From Tridacna crocea (lineage: Eukaryota; Mollusca; Bivalvia; Cardiida; Cardiidae), in the NCBI GenBank assembly GCA_943736015.1, contig OX031065.1, positions 46,602,992 to 46,666,991 on the forward strand: 64,000 bases of DNA, written 5' to 3'. The notes under the pieces are model-generated. The model saw only the letters and a list, made by a program, of their open reading frames with translations, did no database searches and was not told the DNA's origin. A program made the position numbers and the translations under genes. Positions 56,701 through 64,000 of this stretch are shown piece after piece; within the stretch, counting starts at the first letter, position 1, and each line of letters opens with the position of its first letter.

Positions 56701-58554
56701 TACTCTCACCATACATCTCTGCGATGGGCTAAATGACAAGAATCTTGTCAAACCGAGGAAAAATGTTTTGATACTGTTTAACTGTTTCATGTCTAGAATT
56801 ATACGGTAGACAAAGGAAATATGATTCTGGATACATTATAGGTGCGTTCAAACTGATGAATTTACCTGTATACAATGGAACTATTTTTTCGAGCCTCTTT
56901 ACCGATTAGAATCTTACGCCAATTTTAACAAAAATGGCTGCGCCCATGAATGATGACAACAGTTTTGATACACCGATAAATCTTAGATTATAAGATTAAA
57001 AAACAAGTTATGGTCCTTTAAAAGACATTTAAGCTTTTCAGAAAATCCTTCTTTTTCTCATTTCCTACCACTTAGTCTGATTGGCTATATGCTATTTGAA
57101 CAGCACACAAAGTAATCGATAATGGTCTTTCTTTCACCGGCGTTTGTGTCGCCATTTTGAGTTCTGGTCATGTGACGAAAGTATCACGTAATGACGGACA
57201 ACTTTCTGAGCCCACTACAGAGGTGAATGTGAATGATCCGGAGTGCAAGAGAGTGAAATGTGCAATCTGGTGATCGATCGACGCCGCCATTTCGGATGAT
57301 GTATTGCACATGTAGTGATGTTTACGGGGCACCCAAAAGGGAAACTGGTTTTACGTGGTTTTTACTAGGGAACATGATATTTTATTATACTGCAAAGAAT
57401 TTTCTGGTGATCTGATTGGTTAATATGCCGGGAACATAATATCATGTTCCCTGGCAAAAACCAGTTTCCCTTTTGAGTGCCCCGTAAACATCACTACACG
57501 TGCAATACATCATGCAAAATGGCGGCGCCGATCGATCACCAGACTGCACATTTATTCACCAAACTGCACGTTTTAGTGACATCAGTTTCCAGTGATGTCA
57601 GATTTCATTGAATTGGGGCACACAGAAGGGAATTTCTGTTTCGTCAGCATACTCGATTCGTGAAATTATAAAACAGGAAAATTTCGCTTAACACGCTTTG
57701 AAAGGGTAAAACTTTGCAGTATAATAAATTCGTTGTACGGTCAGGTGGCAGGGGACTTGGAAACTTGTTCACGGATGTGGTGAATCATGTCGCCACCTCG
57801 CCTTCGGCTCGGGGCGACATGATTAACCACAGCCGTGAACAAGTTTCCAAGTCCCCTTCCACCTGACCGTACAACTAATAATGTTCCCGGCATGTTAACC
57901 AATCAAATCACGAGAAATTTCTTTGCAGTATAATAAAAAGCATTGTCTTTGTCAGGAACGTTAAATCCTGGATCGTTTTTGTAACTGTTAACCCTTTACC
58001 AAAGGACAAAATTTTAGACTTGTTCAAATTGAAAACATTTGCAGACGACAAAATAAAGGTGTCTCAAAATTGAAATTTGATTAGAAGAATAGAAAACATA
58101 GTGGGAAAAGGAGAAAATGCTGGGTACCAGCATTTTCTCCTTTTCCCACAATGTTTTCAAAATCCTTCTTTATCAGGATCTTTGAAATCTTGGATTGTTT
58201 TGGTAAATGTTAATACGATGGACTTACCTCGGTATTGAATCGAATATGTTTCTTTAAGCCAAAGTTATCTGCATAGAGATGAAAGTATTTCTCCACGTAT
58301 TTATTATGCATAAAAACTGCGAACTCCTTTGGTATAGGAAAATCACTATAACACATCATTTCTTTCGAAGTATTTATCACCGTAGACTTCATCACACAAG
58401 CTTGGCCATTTTCTATCTCTGGTGTATAGTGCCAAAGACCACCAATGTAGTCCGTCCGCTCGAAACATTCGGGCTTCAAGCCTTCGTCCAAACAGCACTT
58501 AATGGCTGCCAGACCGCTTGCTCCGGCCCCGATCACAGCAACTTTCTTCTCCAT
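44464..58554 (-). CDS. FMO: FMO-C: flavin-containing monooxygenase, intact diverged paralogue
   Basis: Exons (minus): 58554-58228, 52771-52472, 51420-50878, 49129-48964, 44720-44464; 1593 nt, 530 aa plus stop, open throughout. Motifs: GAGASG near the N-terminus, [58 protein letters not shown] and a hydrophobic C-terminal tail. Intron phases match FMO-A and B. The exon 3 donor is AAG/gcaagg, a GC-AG intron; no GT suits the paralogue alignment. Introns are large (intron 1 ~5.5 kb, intron 4 ~4.2 kb) and filled with repeats. It is more diverged from A and B than they are from each other, so it descends from the earlier duplication. Expected role: ER NADPH-dependent oxygenation of N/S compounds; substrate unknown. 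Confidence 0.92.
44806..45025. mobile_element. TTAA-flanked MITE, 220 bp, in FMO-C intron 4
   Basis: TTAA 44802-44805 and 45026-45029; hairpin GAGAAATTGTTAGTTACATG degraded. Confidence 0.8.
45200..45515. mobile_element. Inverted-repeat element fragment (GTGGCAGGGGACTTGG), copy 1
   Basis: 45225-45375 matches 57570-57735. 45378-45510 is a palindrome with GGCAGGGGACTTGGAAACTT and complement. Confidence 0.7.
45590..47390 (-). mobile_element. Degenerate non-LTR retrotransposon in FMO-C intron 4
   Basis: Minus strand: [15 protein letters not shown] (~47290-47370; active-site FADD changed to FAED), [35 protein letters not shown] (~47000-47080), SCEVWGF, then after frame breaks [30 protein letters not shown] (~45830-45960). 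This is the usual RT-thumb to C-terminal order. An unrelated block (46140-46530) seems inserted. Confidence 0.7.
46140..46570. repeat. Interspersed repeat copy 1
   Basis: Shares direct similarity with 47490-47620 plus 48340-48680, for example GAATT(T/A)GTGAAAAG(T/C)(A/G)TTGG at 46271 and 48370. Nature unknown. Confidence 0.4.
47490..48680. repeat. Interspersed repeat copy 2, split by a MITE and ~430 bp of unrelated DNA
   Basis: Ends 47490-47620 and 48340-48680 match consecutive parts of 46140-46570. The middle contains the MITE 47690-47910 and sequence I do not recognise. Confidence 0.4.
47690..47910. mobile_element. TTAA-flanked MITE, 221 bp
   Basis: TTAA 47686-47689 and 47911-47914; very similar to 8999-9221. 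Confidence 0.88.
48964..49129 (-). CDS. FMO: FMO-C exon 4
   Basis: 166 nt, same length and phases as in A/B. Encodes [39 protein letters not shown] and CKPNL, with donor CTGC/gtaag. The last ~20 nt plus intron are duplicated at 53392-53697. Confidence 0.88.
49211..49448. mobile_element. TTAA MITE, first of a cluster of three in FMO-C intron 3
   Basis: GCCCTTTACTAGAAAATTC start, second internal start CCCAAACAACAAAG, right TTAA 49449-49452. Looks like two overlapping insertions. Confidence 0.55.
49453..49571. mobile_element. TTAA MITE half, second of cluster
   Basis: Starts inside the hairpin, ends GGTAAAGGG before TTAA 49572-49575. Confidence 0.6.
49602..49825. mobile_element. TTAA MITE, third of cluster
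   Basis: TTAA 49598-49601 at left; perfect hairpin 49663-49713; right site TTTA instead of TTAA. Confidence 0.8.
50045..50255 (-). mobile_element. tRNA-derived SINE (V-SINE-like), minus strand
   Basis: Minus strand: CATGGCTTAGGCTTAAGATA, B box AGGTTTGAACCTC, then GTGTCATTGGACAAGACGCT, a V-domain-like block. Confidence 0.5.
50327..50545. repeat. Three tandem ~85-bp units
   Basis: TATTTATCAATTTTCTGTAT recurs three times with GTCTA(C/T)..TATGA. The ORF across it is repeat-derived. Confidence 0.7.
50549..50670. repeat. Palindromic repeat with GGCACGAG core, copy 2
   Basis: Same as 13376-13490; arms GCGAAAATAACGAGTGCC / GGCACGAGTTATTTTCGC are fully matched here. Confidence 0.75.
50671..50836. 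mobile_element. Double-hairpin GC MITE, right half
   Basis: TTTTCTGTTTCACGGAAG, then hairpin CAGCCTGCGCAGTTCGCGCA at 50755-50790, joined to the preceding palindrome. Confidence 0.7.
50878..51420 (-). CDS. FMO: FMO-C exon 3 with GC splice donor
   Basis: 543 nt, 181 codons, phase 0. Begins [14 protein letters not shown] after a ctgcag acceptor and ends CRLATRVIK at AAG/gcaagg. Half of a GC-rich palindromic repeat begins ~40 bp downstream of the donor (50671-50836). Confidence 0.9.
51512..51703. mobile_element. Phrase-repeat palindrome element P7, copy 1
   Basis: Alternating TGACCCG / CGGGTCA and CTACGTAGAGAAA phrases; right end GGGTCATTTCTCTGCATTAC. In FMO-C intron 2. Confidence 0.65.
52310..52372. 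repeat. GC palindrome fragment
   Basis: CCAGGTCAGCCTGCCCGGAC / TGCGCAGGCTGACCTGG with arms TTTCGA. Confidence 0.6.
52472..52771 (-). CDS. FMO: FMO-C exon 2
   Basis: 300 nt, phase 0, acceptor tttgcag/GTA, donor CAG/gtaaat. Encodes [44 protein letters not shown] and [15 protein letters not shown]. It sits between two palindromic phrase-repeat elements (51512-51703 and 52863-53083). Confidence 0.92.
52863..53083. mobile_element. Phrase-repeat palindrome element P7, copy 2
   Basis: TGTAATGCACAAAAATGACC to its complement TCTGCATTACA, filled with TGACCCGGGTCATTT and CTACGTCGAGAAATGACC phrases. In FMO-C intron 1. Confidence 0.7.
53392..53697. repeat. Duplicated FMO-C intron 4 / exon 4 tail
   Basis: Nearly identical to 48680-48983, including the last ~20 nt of exon 4 (TACGCAGGTTTGGCTTGCAT) and its splice donor. 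It lies in intron 1. Confidence 0.8.
53700..54430. other. FMO-C intron 1, no exon seen
   Basis: Short GGTCAGCCAGGCTGACC palindrome at 53779-53796. Nothing else recognised. Confidence 0.5.
54435..55015. repeat. ~575-bp inverted repeat, left arm
   Basis: Reverse complement of 56680-57255, e.g. AAAATGGCGACACAAACGCC and GAGAGCAACGAACGACAACT. Spacer ~1.67 kb. Confidence 0.75.
55016..55547. other. No gene seen
   Basis: AT-rich spacer within FMO-C intron 1. Confidence 0.5.
55548..55930. mobile_element. Interspersed repeat ending in GGAGAGGTCATCAGACCTCT hairpin, copy 2
   Basis: Inverted relative of 25545-26018. Confidence 0.6.
56287..57880. mobile_element. 1.6-kb nested inverted-repeat element
   Basis: Outer arms TTGTACGGTCAGG(T/C)G and complement (56287-56490, 57733-57880), next arms 56490-56680 / 57545-57735, and an inner palindrome 57260-57380 / 57440-57560. 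The right arm of the 575-bp inverted repeat (56680-57255) is included. Confidence 0.7.
57992..58209. mobile_element. TTAA-flanked MITE next to FMO-C exon 1
   Basis: TTAA 57988-57991 and 58210-58213; hairpin core GCTGGGTACCAGC. Confidence 0.85.
58228..58554 (-). CDS. FMO: FMO-C exon 1
   Basis: 327 nt, one codon shorter than in A/B (starts [15 protein letters not shown]). Donor GAG/gtaag. A TTAA-flanked MITE (57992-58209) lies in intron 1 only ~14 bp beyond the splice donor. Confidence 0.92.
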
Positions 58555-58879
58555 TTTGAATTATTTCATAAGATAATTTTGCAAGCATTTAAACTACCGA
58601 AGCTGATCGATTTAGAGTCTAGAAGCATTGATGTGCAACTGTTTATGATTGTAATATTTACATTAAAAAAACAAGACGTAATAGTGTTTATTAAAACGTT
58701 CTCATATTTAACTGTAAACAACTTTAATTCACTACGTGATCGTCTACACAAACTTGTTATCAGGAAAGTAAAACCTCGAGTACATCAAGACGATAAAAAT
58801 TTTAGGCTTGCCCGAAAAGGAAGCATTATCTGTATATACTATAATTTATGTGTAACTCAAAAAAAAAAGAATCTGAATA

Positions 58880-59208
58880 GGTAGAAATCATTGTGGGACA
58901 AAGAGAAAATGCTATTTACCAGCATTTGGTCATCAAAATTTGTAATTGTTTTGTAATTCATTAAAATATCGAAATTTTAACCCTTATGTTGCTAATAAGA
59001 GGTAGAAAACATTGTGGGACAAGAAAAAATACTGCATAGGGTTACCGACATTTTCTCACTCACCTCTGCTGAAGCATGTGAGAAAAGTAGTCGGTGACTT
59101 TGGAAAGTAAAGTAAGTACCGGTGTGAGAAAGCCAGGAAACGCATGTGCGTCACCGACCGCCATGATATGACCTTAGGCGTTAAACCCCAATACAACCAA
59201 CCAACTAC
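58880..59208. mobile_element. Decayed MITE plus SINE 3' tail
   Basis: Two imperfect hairpin remnants (58888-58930, 59006-59060) and a tail with GGCGTTAAACCCCAATACAA typical of SINE ends. Confidence 0.4.
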
Positions 59209-59342
59209 CGATATTTTCTCTTTCCTCACGATGTTTTTGATACCTTTCTATCAAAAGTCGTTAAAACTTGTGAATATTTTGTAATTTATTGAAATAAACT
59301 AAATCACAACCGCTAATCGTGACTCACTGACCTTTTGCGCCG

Positions 59343-59390
59343 ACATAGATCAAGACCAGACTGCACAGAACGTGCAGTCTGGTCTTTACA
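59343..59390. repeat. CAGACTGCAC palindrome, copy 3
   Basis: AAGACCAGACTGCACAGAAC / GTGCAGTCTGGTCTT. Confidence 0.7.
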
Positions 59391-59481
59391 CTGGATTTAC
59401 ATTGTCCAATGAGGAGATATTTTTCTCCAAAAAAATGAATTTGGGTCTATTTTTTCGGCTTAAGATTTGTATTTCATATAT

Positions 59482-59742
59482 GGAGTGCAACACGCGAAAA
59501 GGTGCATTCGGACATTTGCGTAAAGTGTCGTCCCGGATTAGCCTGCGCAGTCCGCGCAGGCTAATCCGGGACGGCACTTTACGACTACGTTAGATTTTGT
59601 GCTACAGTAGACTTGCGTAAAACAGAAAATCACATAAAATCGGAAAGTGTCGTTTCGGATTAGCCTGTGCGGACTGCACACGCTGATCAGAGACGACACT
59701 TTACGCAAATGTCCGAATGACCCTTTTCGCGTGTTGCACTCC
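59482..59742. mobile_element. Double-hairpin GC MITE, copy 3
   Basis: 261 bp, GGAGTGCAACACGCGAAAAG ends; first hairpin CGGATTAGCCTGCGCAGTCC perfect. Confidence 0.88.
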
Positions 59743-59745
59743 AAT

Positions 59746-60003
59746 TATGGCTTTTAACAAGCGAAAAGGGACAGTCGGAGATTTGCGGAGAGTGTTGTCT
59801 CGGATCAGCCTGCGCAGTCCGCGCAGGCTAGTCCGAAATTACACTTTCCGTTTTTATGTAATTTTCCGTTTTGCACAAGTTTACTGTAGCACAATTTGTA
59901 ATTAAGTCGTAAAGTGCTGTCTCGGATCAGCCTGCGCGGACTGCGCAGGCTGATCCGAGACGACACTTTACGCAAATGTCAGAATGCCCCTTTTCGCGTG
60001 TTG
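59746..60003. mobile_element. Double-hairpin GC MITE, copy 4, adjacent
   Basis: Directly follows copy 3; second hairpin CAGCCTGCGCGGACTGCGCA perfect, outer ends eroded. Confidence 0.8.
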
Positions 60004-60171
60004 AAAGACATTTTTAGCATTGAAAAGGTTCAAAAGGGTTGTATTAAATGTTTGGCTACCACAAGTATAACATTATTTCGTGTACAACTAAACAAGCCTC
60101 ATTTGCTTTACCCAATATTCTTGTCACGTGGACTGTATTCAATATAAAGTCACGTGACTTGTATAGACTGC

Positions 60172-60643
60172 GGGCGTATTCCTTTCGCCTGTTCTGGCAC
60201 AGTGTTCTGTGTTCTGGAATGCTGTTCTGGAATGTGTGAAACGAATATTTCAGAACACAGTACACTGTTCCGGAAGTATGTTTTGAATGGAACCTTGTTC
60301 TAAACCATATTGAAACGAAAGTACATTGGCACGATGGCTGTTGCAAGAGCTACTGTCATAGCTGTGTTAGTTAATGAAATGATTAGCTGCAAAGAGAGAG
60401 AGTAGAGACGGGTCTACTATGCCCCTATTTATGGCATTCATGTCGTAAAAAAAAAATAGCCATGACGAATTGTCCGTCTTTCAGCCATCTTGCATCACCT
60501 AGCAACCGTTCAACAGGTGTGCTACACCTCGATTAGATTAGAACAGTCAGAACATGTTCTGAAGAACACGGCAAGGTGTTCCTAAATGCTCCATTGTCCT
60601 AGAACATGTTCGGAGTGTTCGGAGTAGCGAAAGGAATACGCTC
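60172..60643. mobile_element. ~470-bp MITE with GCGTATTCCTTTCGC ends
   Basis: Left GGGCGTATTCCTTTCGCCTG and right complement GCGAAAGGAATACGCTC; many GTTCTG words inside. No ORF. Confidence 0.6.
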
Positions 60644-61188
60644 TTTCAGTTAAAAAGGTTGACAATAATTCTAAATAATCAGTCGGTTACAGACAAAAAA
60701 AACACAATTGTATTCAACAAGTATTCATTTTAGAAATGTCTATACATTAACGCCGACTGTTGCAACAAGGTGCAGGGAAACTTTCGCATGATATGCGATT
60801 TTTTTAGTCATTCAATTAATACTGTAAATCAAGCGCATACCGGTAACCAGCATTTATTAAGATATGTCCCGTTGGCTTATATTTTTTTCCGATGCATACA
60901 AGTAGCATACATTTCAGTTTATTGATTATTGAAAGCCCCTGTAAACTCCAAAAATATGTATTTTACACCGTTTATAACTCAAAAATATATCGGATAAGCC
61001 ATCAAAACACACATATATAAGATCGGAGAAAATCTCGAACGTGTCAGTTACTGTGTGTGAAAATACATGGATAAGCTCGTCGGTTTCAGGGACGCCATTG
61101 ATCGAGATAACCTTCGTTATCGTTCGTGTATATTCAAACGTCACGTGATAACATTACATCTCATCAGTGCTATGACGTAGTAGACAGG

Positions 61189-61553
61189 ACTACTGTTTAC
61201 ACTTCCAATCATGTGTCATCGGACAGTAAGATTGCTCGTTCTGAACCTGTTTTCTTATTTAGATGAAATAAACTCTTCCTGTATTGATGATAAATGAATA
61301 AACGATGATCAGCCTGTGTGGTCGTTCTGTTGTCAATGTAGAGAAACTTGTGTTTTTCAAACCTAGAATTGTTTCAACGCCTTGAATGATCACGCATTAT
61401 CGACATTGTAAACAAAACGACTACACAGGCTGATCATCGCTTATTCATTCATCATCAATACAGGAAGAGTTAACTTACATCTAAATAAGAAAACAGGTTC
61501 AGTATGAGCAATCTTACTGTCCGATGATATACTACTGGAATGTAAACAGTAGT
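61189..61553. mobile_element. Fold-back element nested in the left arm
   Basis: ACTACTGTTTACA and complement at the ends; arms ~150 bp including GATGATCAGCCTGTGTGGTC. Confidence 0.65.
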
Positions 61554-62052
61554 TTTGTGTACATCTTCGCTAGCCAAGGGTTACGATCCACTACGCTAAC
61601 CTACCCTTGGCGGATTGAGCTTGATTTTGACAATCATACGATACGCATTTTCATTGGTTGCAGCCAGCTCTAAATGCACCAGATCAAATCGCTCAAAGCA
61701 TTTCATCTTAGATAAAAGCAGAACACGGTCGCGATAAAAATAGAAGGTAAACATGAATACCTCCGTGGATGTGTGCAGGATCTGTAATGATTTATTACCG
61801 AAGAAAACATAGACGAACAATATTTCCATAAAGTTTCAATGTGACCGATCAATTATCAGATGTTTTAGGCTATATCCCAGCACCTGACCATGGAATGTTG
61901 AAGTACGTTAATGGTTATTGCTTCATGTTGAATTATTGTATTCGTAAGCGATTTGTAAAACGACATTTCATTGGCTAGAAGAAATATGATGTAAAGGGAG
62001 ATAACAAGCAGCATCCAATAGGGGGCGTATTGCGGGAATGTCGAAATCGGGC

Positions 62053-62235
62053 TCAATCCGCAAAGGTAAGATCCATGTAGTGATCGTAACCTTGGCTCGC
62101 GAAGATGTCCTGTGTAGCACAAGTGAGATGCAATGGTATCACGTGACGTTCTCGAAGGCCTAGTTCGAATATACACGAACGATAACGAAGGTTGTCTCGA
62201 TCAATTGCGTCCCTGAAACCGACGGGCTCCTCCAT
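62053..62235 (-). other. 60-codon ORF in the right arm (conserved peptide)
   Basis: Begins MEEPVGFRDAIDRDNLRYRS. The left-arm copy (61070-61180, plus) keeps the core VGFRDAIDRDNLRYRSCIF with two changes, both synonymous, and a 15-nt in-frame deletion. Function unknown. Confidence 0.35.
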
Positions 62236-62423
62236 GAATGTTCACTGACGTAGGCCTATATTAGGGTAACAAATGAAGTACATGTAAGTGACACGTTCGA
62301 GTATTGTCCGATTTTATAAATGTGTTATTTTAGCGTTATAAACAGTGAAAATTACCTATTTTTGGACTTGACAGGGGCTTTAAATAACGATGAATTACTT
62401 TCCTTCATCCCGTGCACAGTACG

Positions 62424-62683
62424 GCCTGCAACACGCGAAAAGGGGCATGCGAACATTTGCGTAAACTGTCGTTTCTAATCAGCCTGCGTAGTCCATGCAG
62501 GCTTATCTGAAACGAAATTTTCCGATTTTATGCAATTTTCTGCTTTGTGCAAGTCTACTGTAGCACAAAATCTAATGTAGTCGTAAAGTGTCGTCTCGGA
62601 TCAGCCTGCGCGGAATGCGCAGGCTGATCCGAGACGACACTTTACGCAAATGTCCGAATGCCCTCTTTCGCGTATTGCAAGCC
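62424..62683. mobile_element. Double-hairpin GC MITE, copy 5
   Basis: CTGCAACACGCGAAAAGG left end, hairpin CAGCCTGCGCGGAATGCGCA, right end CGCGTATTGCA. Confidence 0.85.
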
Positions 62684-62688
62684 AATTA

Positions 62689-62694
62689 TTTATT
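62689..62694 (-). promoter_or_regulatory. Poly(A) signal for the cadherin-like gene
   Basis: AATAAA on the minus strand 123 nt past the stop at 62817, just before a GC-rich MITE. Confidence 0.45.
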
Positions 62695-62816
62695 TATCGA
62701 TTATTGACCCGTGTCTACACGGTTGATCAATATCTGAGCATTTATACAGACTATAAAGTTTTAAATGTGTTTTTTCTCCCTGGCTGTAGAAATATATCAT
62801 TAAATACAGAAAATGC

Positions 62817-63305
62817 TCAGACAAAAAATAGGAATAAAAAAGTCAGTGTTAGTGACATCAGGACGTATTCTAACATGACCGAGGTACTCCCATTACAGAC
62901 CCCTATCACAAGTGTCGTGGTGCCGGTTCTCGGGGGAAGTCCGCTATCTGCTGCCTCGATCGTCAGTGCATATGCACTGGTTATTGTGCTGTTTAGTATA
63001 CTTCCGGCGGAAACGGAAATGACGCCACTGATTTGGTTGATAGCAAAGTCTCCATCTTCGTTGCCATCTAGAAGAATGAGAAAAAAGTAATTACAAATTC
63101 AAAAACTTAAAATTTAAAAGTTAATCAAAGTCAAAATAGATGAATATTACAAATTCTTTTTTTTTTTTAATATAAGAGAGAGACAGAGAGACAGAGAGAC
63201 AGAGAGACAGACAGACAGACAGACAGAGATACGTACCTGTGATAGTATATTTGATATCAGTGGTCAAATCCGGGTCAATAGCCTGCAGTATAGTCACTAT
63301 TTCAC
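62817..63305 (-). CDS. Cadherin-repeat protein, last two exons (5' part beyond the window)
   Basis: Two minus-strand exons, 63305-63237 (69 nt) and 63067-62817 (251 nt, with stop), join through a split GAT codon with gtacg donor and ttctag acceptor. Joined they read ILQAIDPDL, YTITDGNEDGDFAINQISG, then DSGLPPRTGTTTLVIGV: the A-x-D-x-D calcium motif, the G-x-F-x-I core and the D-x-G-x-P motif of a cadherin repeat. After this repeat the protein ends in a serine/glycine stretch and ~20 hydrophobic residues (MLEYVLMSLTLTFLFLFFV) directly before TGA, with no cytoplasmic domain. That suggests a GPI-anchor signal or a bare membrane anchor. Cadherins mediate calcium-dependent adhesion. Upstream exons must lie past 64000; none is seen in 63306-64000. 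Confidence 0.72.
63171..63232. repeat. (GACAGA)n microsatellite
   Basis: GAGACAGA/GACA run immediately next to the cadherin exon donor at 63236. Confidence 0.9.
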
Positions 63306-63354
63306 CTGGAATAAACAATCTCAATACATTTAACCATTTAATTGTTTCGCCGCT

Positions 63355-63580
63355 TACCCCATTCCCAAACGGCAAATTTTGGACCAGACCAAATTGAAAG
63401 CATTTTGCAGATGGCAAATTAACAGTTGCTAAAAATATGATTTATCTATATGATAGGGTAGAAAACATTGTGGGAAAAGGAGAAAATGCTGGTTACCAGC
63501 ATTTTCTCCTTTTCCCACAATGTTTTCAAAATGTTTCTATTTTCCTGACCCGTAAAAAACAAGTATTGTTTTGAAAAGGG
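63355..63580. mobile_element. TTAA MITE, left end eroded
   Basis: CCCATTCCCAAACGGCAAA, perfect hairpin 63474-63520, right TTAA 63581-63584. Confidence 0.8.
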
Positions 63581-63639
63581 TTAACTTGTTAAAGAATAGA
63601 AATAAAACTTTCAAGGCGATCGTAAAACCCATGATTTTG

Positions 63640-63690
63640 CTATCCAGGATCAGACTGCACAATCTCTGCAGTCTGATCTTGACCTAATCT
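63640..63690. repeat. CAGACTGCA palindrome, copy 4
   Basis: GGATCAGACTGCACAATCTC / TGCAGTCTGATCT. Another partial copy at 63788-63822. Confidence 0.6.
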
Positions 63691-64000
63691 GTTCGCAAAA
63701 AGTCTTTGAACCGCTCTTGGCAGCATAAGGGTTCACATATTATACTGATTGTAAGAGCGGTGCTACAACAAATTGTGTTGCTCTGGTAGATCAAAATCAG
63801 ACTGCAAAGACCATCTGATCTTAGACCTACGTTGTCCACTTTCCCGTATTTTGGCAAAAGAAAAAAAAAACACTAAAATTGCTTTGTTTGGACTGTTTTT
63901 TCCTGATTGAAAATATCTTTCTCGGGGATGGCATTAAACTGGATTTTTTTTAAAAAGTAGGTATCTAGAATTTTCACATCACACCAAATTGAAAAATATA

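Larger units (their letters stand above)
60931..62384. mobile_element. 1.45-kb element with long inverted arms carrying a short ORF
   Basis: Left GAAAGCCCCTGTAAACTCC and right complement. Both arms contain an ORF starting M(D/E)(K/E)(L/P)VGFRDAIDRD (61070 plus strand; 62235 minus strand). The left arm is interrupted by a fold-back. Confidence 0.6.

Noticed and set aside
58279-58884. 201-codon plus ORF
   Set aside because: Antisense to FMO-C exon 1, then AT-rich upstream DNA; no motif.
60172-60643. Regulatory cluster of GTTCTG words resembling hormone-response elements
   Set aside because: The words lie inside an element with inverted GCGTATTCCTTTCGC ends and are better explained as repeat structure.

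Overview
The window looks like nuclear DNA of a bivalve mollusc. It is AT-rich, has short exons separated by repeat-filled introns, shows GT-AG splicing, and is dense in palindromic MITEs, non-LTR retrotransposon remnants, V-SINE-like elements and a ~165-bp tandem repeat of a kind I associate with heterodont bivalves. The species is inference; no database was consulted.

The main genic content is a head-to-tail cluster of three flavin-containing monooxygenase (FMO) genes, all on the minus strand and each with the same five coding exons and intron phases (0,0,0,1). FMO-A (22339 to 13620) is open over 529 codons. FMO-B (39449 to 33433) is its close paralogue but has a net 8-bp deletion in exon 3, so it is called a pseudogene. 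FMO-C (58554 to 44464) is a more diverged copy, open over 530 codons, with an apparent GC-AG intron 3. At the right edge, the last two exons of a cadherin-repeat gene (minus strand) enter the window. It ends in a hydrophobic tail and continues beyond base 64000. A small C2H2 zinc-finger terminal exon lies at 29330-29539, inside a 3.36-kb element with inverted ends.

Layout: 1-13.6 kb has no host gene I can recognise. It holds microsatellite, many TTAA-flanked MITEs, nested 'phrase-repeat' elements (3.1-6.6 kb) and LINE fragments (7.9 and 10.5-12.4 kb). 13.6-22.3 kb is FMO-A, whose intron 3 carries a degenerate LINE and whose intron 4 carries a 451-bp fold-back element. 22.4-33.4 kb is intergenic with a TA-flanked 625-bp element, palindromes, the 3.36-kb inverted-end element and a satellite-like array. 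33.4-39.5 kb is FMO-B. 39.5-44.4 kb is intergenic with a long hairpin and inverted tandem arrays. 44.4-58.6 kb is FMO-C, swollen by LINE, MITEs and a large inverted-repeat complex. 58.6-62.8 kb is fold-back DNA. 62.8-63.3 kb is the cadherin end.

The FMOs would act at the endoplasmic reticulum as NADPH/FAD-dependent oxygenases of soft nucleophiles. All the remaining annotated DNA is mobile or repetitive. The most informative features are natural filled/empty-site pairs between paralogous introns and tandem duplicates. They fix the exact ends and target duplications of two element families (TTAA for the main MITE, TTAGTA for a fold-back).
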